Assembly: GCA_002707655.1 (NCBI GenBank)
Contig: PANO01000019.1
Location: 5,043 to 12,602, forward strand
From: Deltaproteobacteria bacterium
GTDB lineage: Bacteria; SAR324; NAC60-12
Direction of reading: 5' to 3'
DNA length: 7,560 bases
How positions within the stretch are numbered: position 1 is the stretch's first letter; each line of letters starts with the position of its first letter. Of this stretch, positions 7,091 through 7,560 are shown piece by piece. The translations under genes and the position numbers were made by a program. The notes under the pieces are model-generated. The model saw only the letters and a program-made list of their open reading frames with translations, did not search any database and was not told the origin of the DNA.

Positions 7091-7560
7091 ATGCTGGATA
7101 AGCTGGCCGAACTCAGTCAGCGCTTCGATGAGGTGAACGAGGCACTGGCTGATCCGGGCGTGGTGCTGGATCAAGCCCGCTACCAGCGACTCTCCCGTGA
7201 GCATTCCGATCTGGAGGAGGTCGTCCAGACCTTCCGGAACTTCCAGAAAACCCAGAAAATCATCGAGGAAAATCAGGCGCTCGCCGCCGACTCCGAGGAG
7301 GACGATGAACTGCGTGAACTGGCGCGTCAGGAAGTTCTGAAACTGACGGCGGCACTGGAGGCTCTGTGGGACGAGTTGCAAGTGCTGCTGCTACCGAAGG
7401 ACGAGGACGATCACCGCAACACGATCCTCGAAATTCGTGCAGGCACCGGAGGTGATGAGGCAGCATTGTTCGCACGTGATCTTTTTCGGATGTACGGACG
7501 CTATGCCGAACGCAGCCGCTGGCGGTTCTCGATCCTCAACGAGAGTCAAACCGACATTGG
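7091..7560 (+). CDS. prfA: Peptide chain release factor 1 (partial, runs off the window)
   Basis: The first 156 residues of RF1, which recognises UAA and UAG stop codons and triggers release of the finished peptide on the ribosome. The N-terminal helical domain (MLDKLAEL through about residue 95) is charged and partly coiled-coil-like. It is followed by the family signature [36 protein letters not shown], starting near residue 100. The RF1-type N-terminus and the rpmE-prfA order favour RF1 over RF2, whose gene usually needs a programmed frameshift; none is seen here. The codon-recognition motif (PxT) and the GGQ catalytic motif lie beyond the window edge and cannot be checked. The ATG follows a run of six C only 6 bp after the rpmE stop, with no Shine-Dalgarno site, so translation may depend on coupling to rpmE. 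Confidence 0.95.
   Translation, partial: MLDKLAELSQRFDEVNEALADPGVVLDQARYQRLSREHSDLEEVVQTFRNFQKTQKIIEENQALAADSEEDDELRELARQEVLKLTAALEALWDELQVLLLPKDEDDHRNTILEIRAGTGGDEAALFARDLFRMYGRYAERSRWRFSILNESQTDI

Overview
The window comes from a Gram-negative-type bacterial chromosome of moderately high GC. Signs of this are secreted or membrane proteins, type IV pilin-like genes and a classical Rho. I cannot assign a phylum with confidence. From memory, the Rho sequence (short N-terminal extension, PPRTGKT P-loop) looks like those of deltaproteobacterial-type lineages, and DUF4159 proteins are common in Planctomycetes/Verrucomicrobia-type and related phyla. Recognisable Shine-Dalgarno sites are scarce; the clearest precedes the second pilin gene. 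There are no tRNA or rRNA genes, CRISPR arrays, insertion sequences or phage genes.

Layout. Positions 1-150 (+) hold the 3' end of an unrecognised gene. Its stop overlaps the start of a secreted DUF4159 protein (143-961, +). A convergent block on the minus strand follows, transcribed from about 2536 down to 967: a PilV/GspI-like prepilin, a PilW/GspJ-like prepilin overlapping it by one base, and, after a 113-bp gap, an unrecognised membrane-anchored protein. Divergent from the pilins is an 890-residue P-type calcium ATPase of the plasma-membrane (PMCA) type (2615-5287, +). After a 229-bp leader region comes a compact housekeeping cluster: rho (5517-6851), rpmE (6875-7084) and the 5' part of prfA (7091 to the window edge).

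How the genes work together. rho, rpmE and prfA link transcription termination, a ribosomal protein and translation termination; the same order is known from other bacteria such as mycobacteria. The minus-strand block probably supplies minor pilins that prime or decorate a type IV pilus or type II secretion pseudopilus. The calcium pump is probably an independent unit that exports Ca2+ from the cytoplasm.

No wholly new system is evident. The points most worth a second look are a strongly C-rich, G-poor stretch across the rho start (possible autogenous Rho control), the unknown protein in the pilin block, a calcium-loop-like motif in one pilin beside a calcium pump, and a marked excess of the palindrome TCCGGA across the window.
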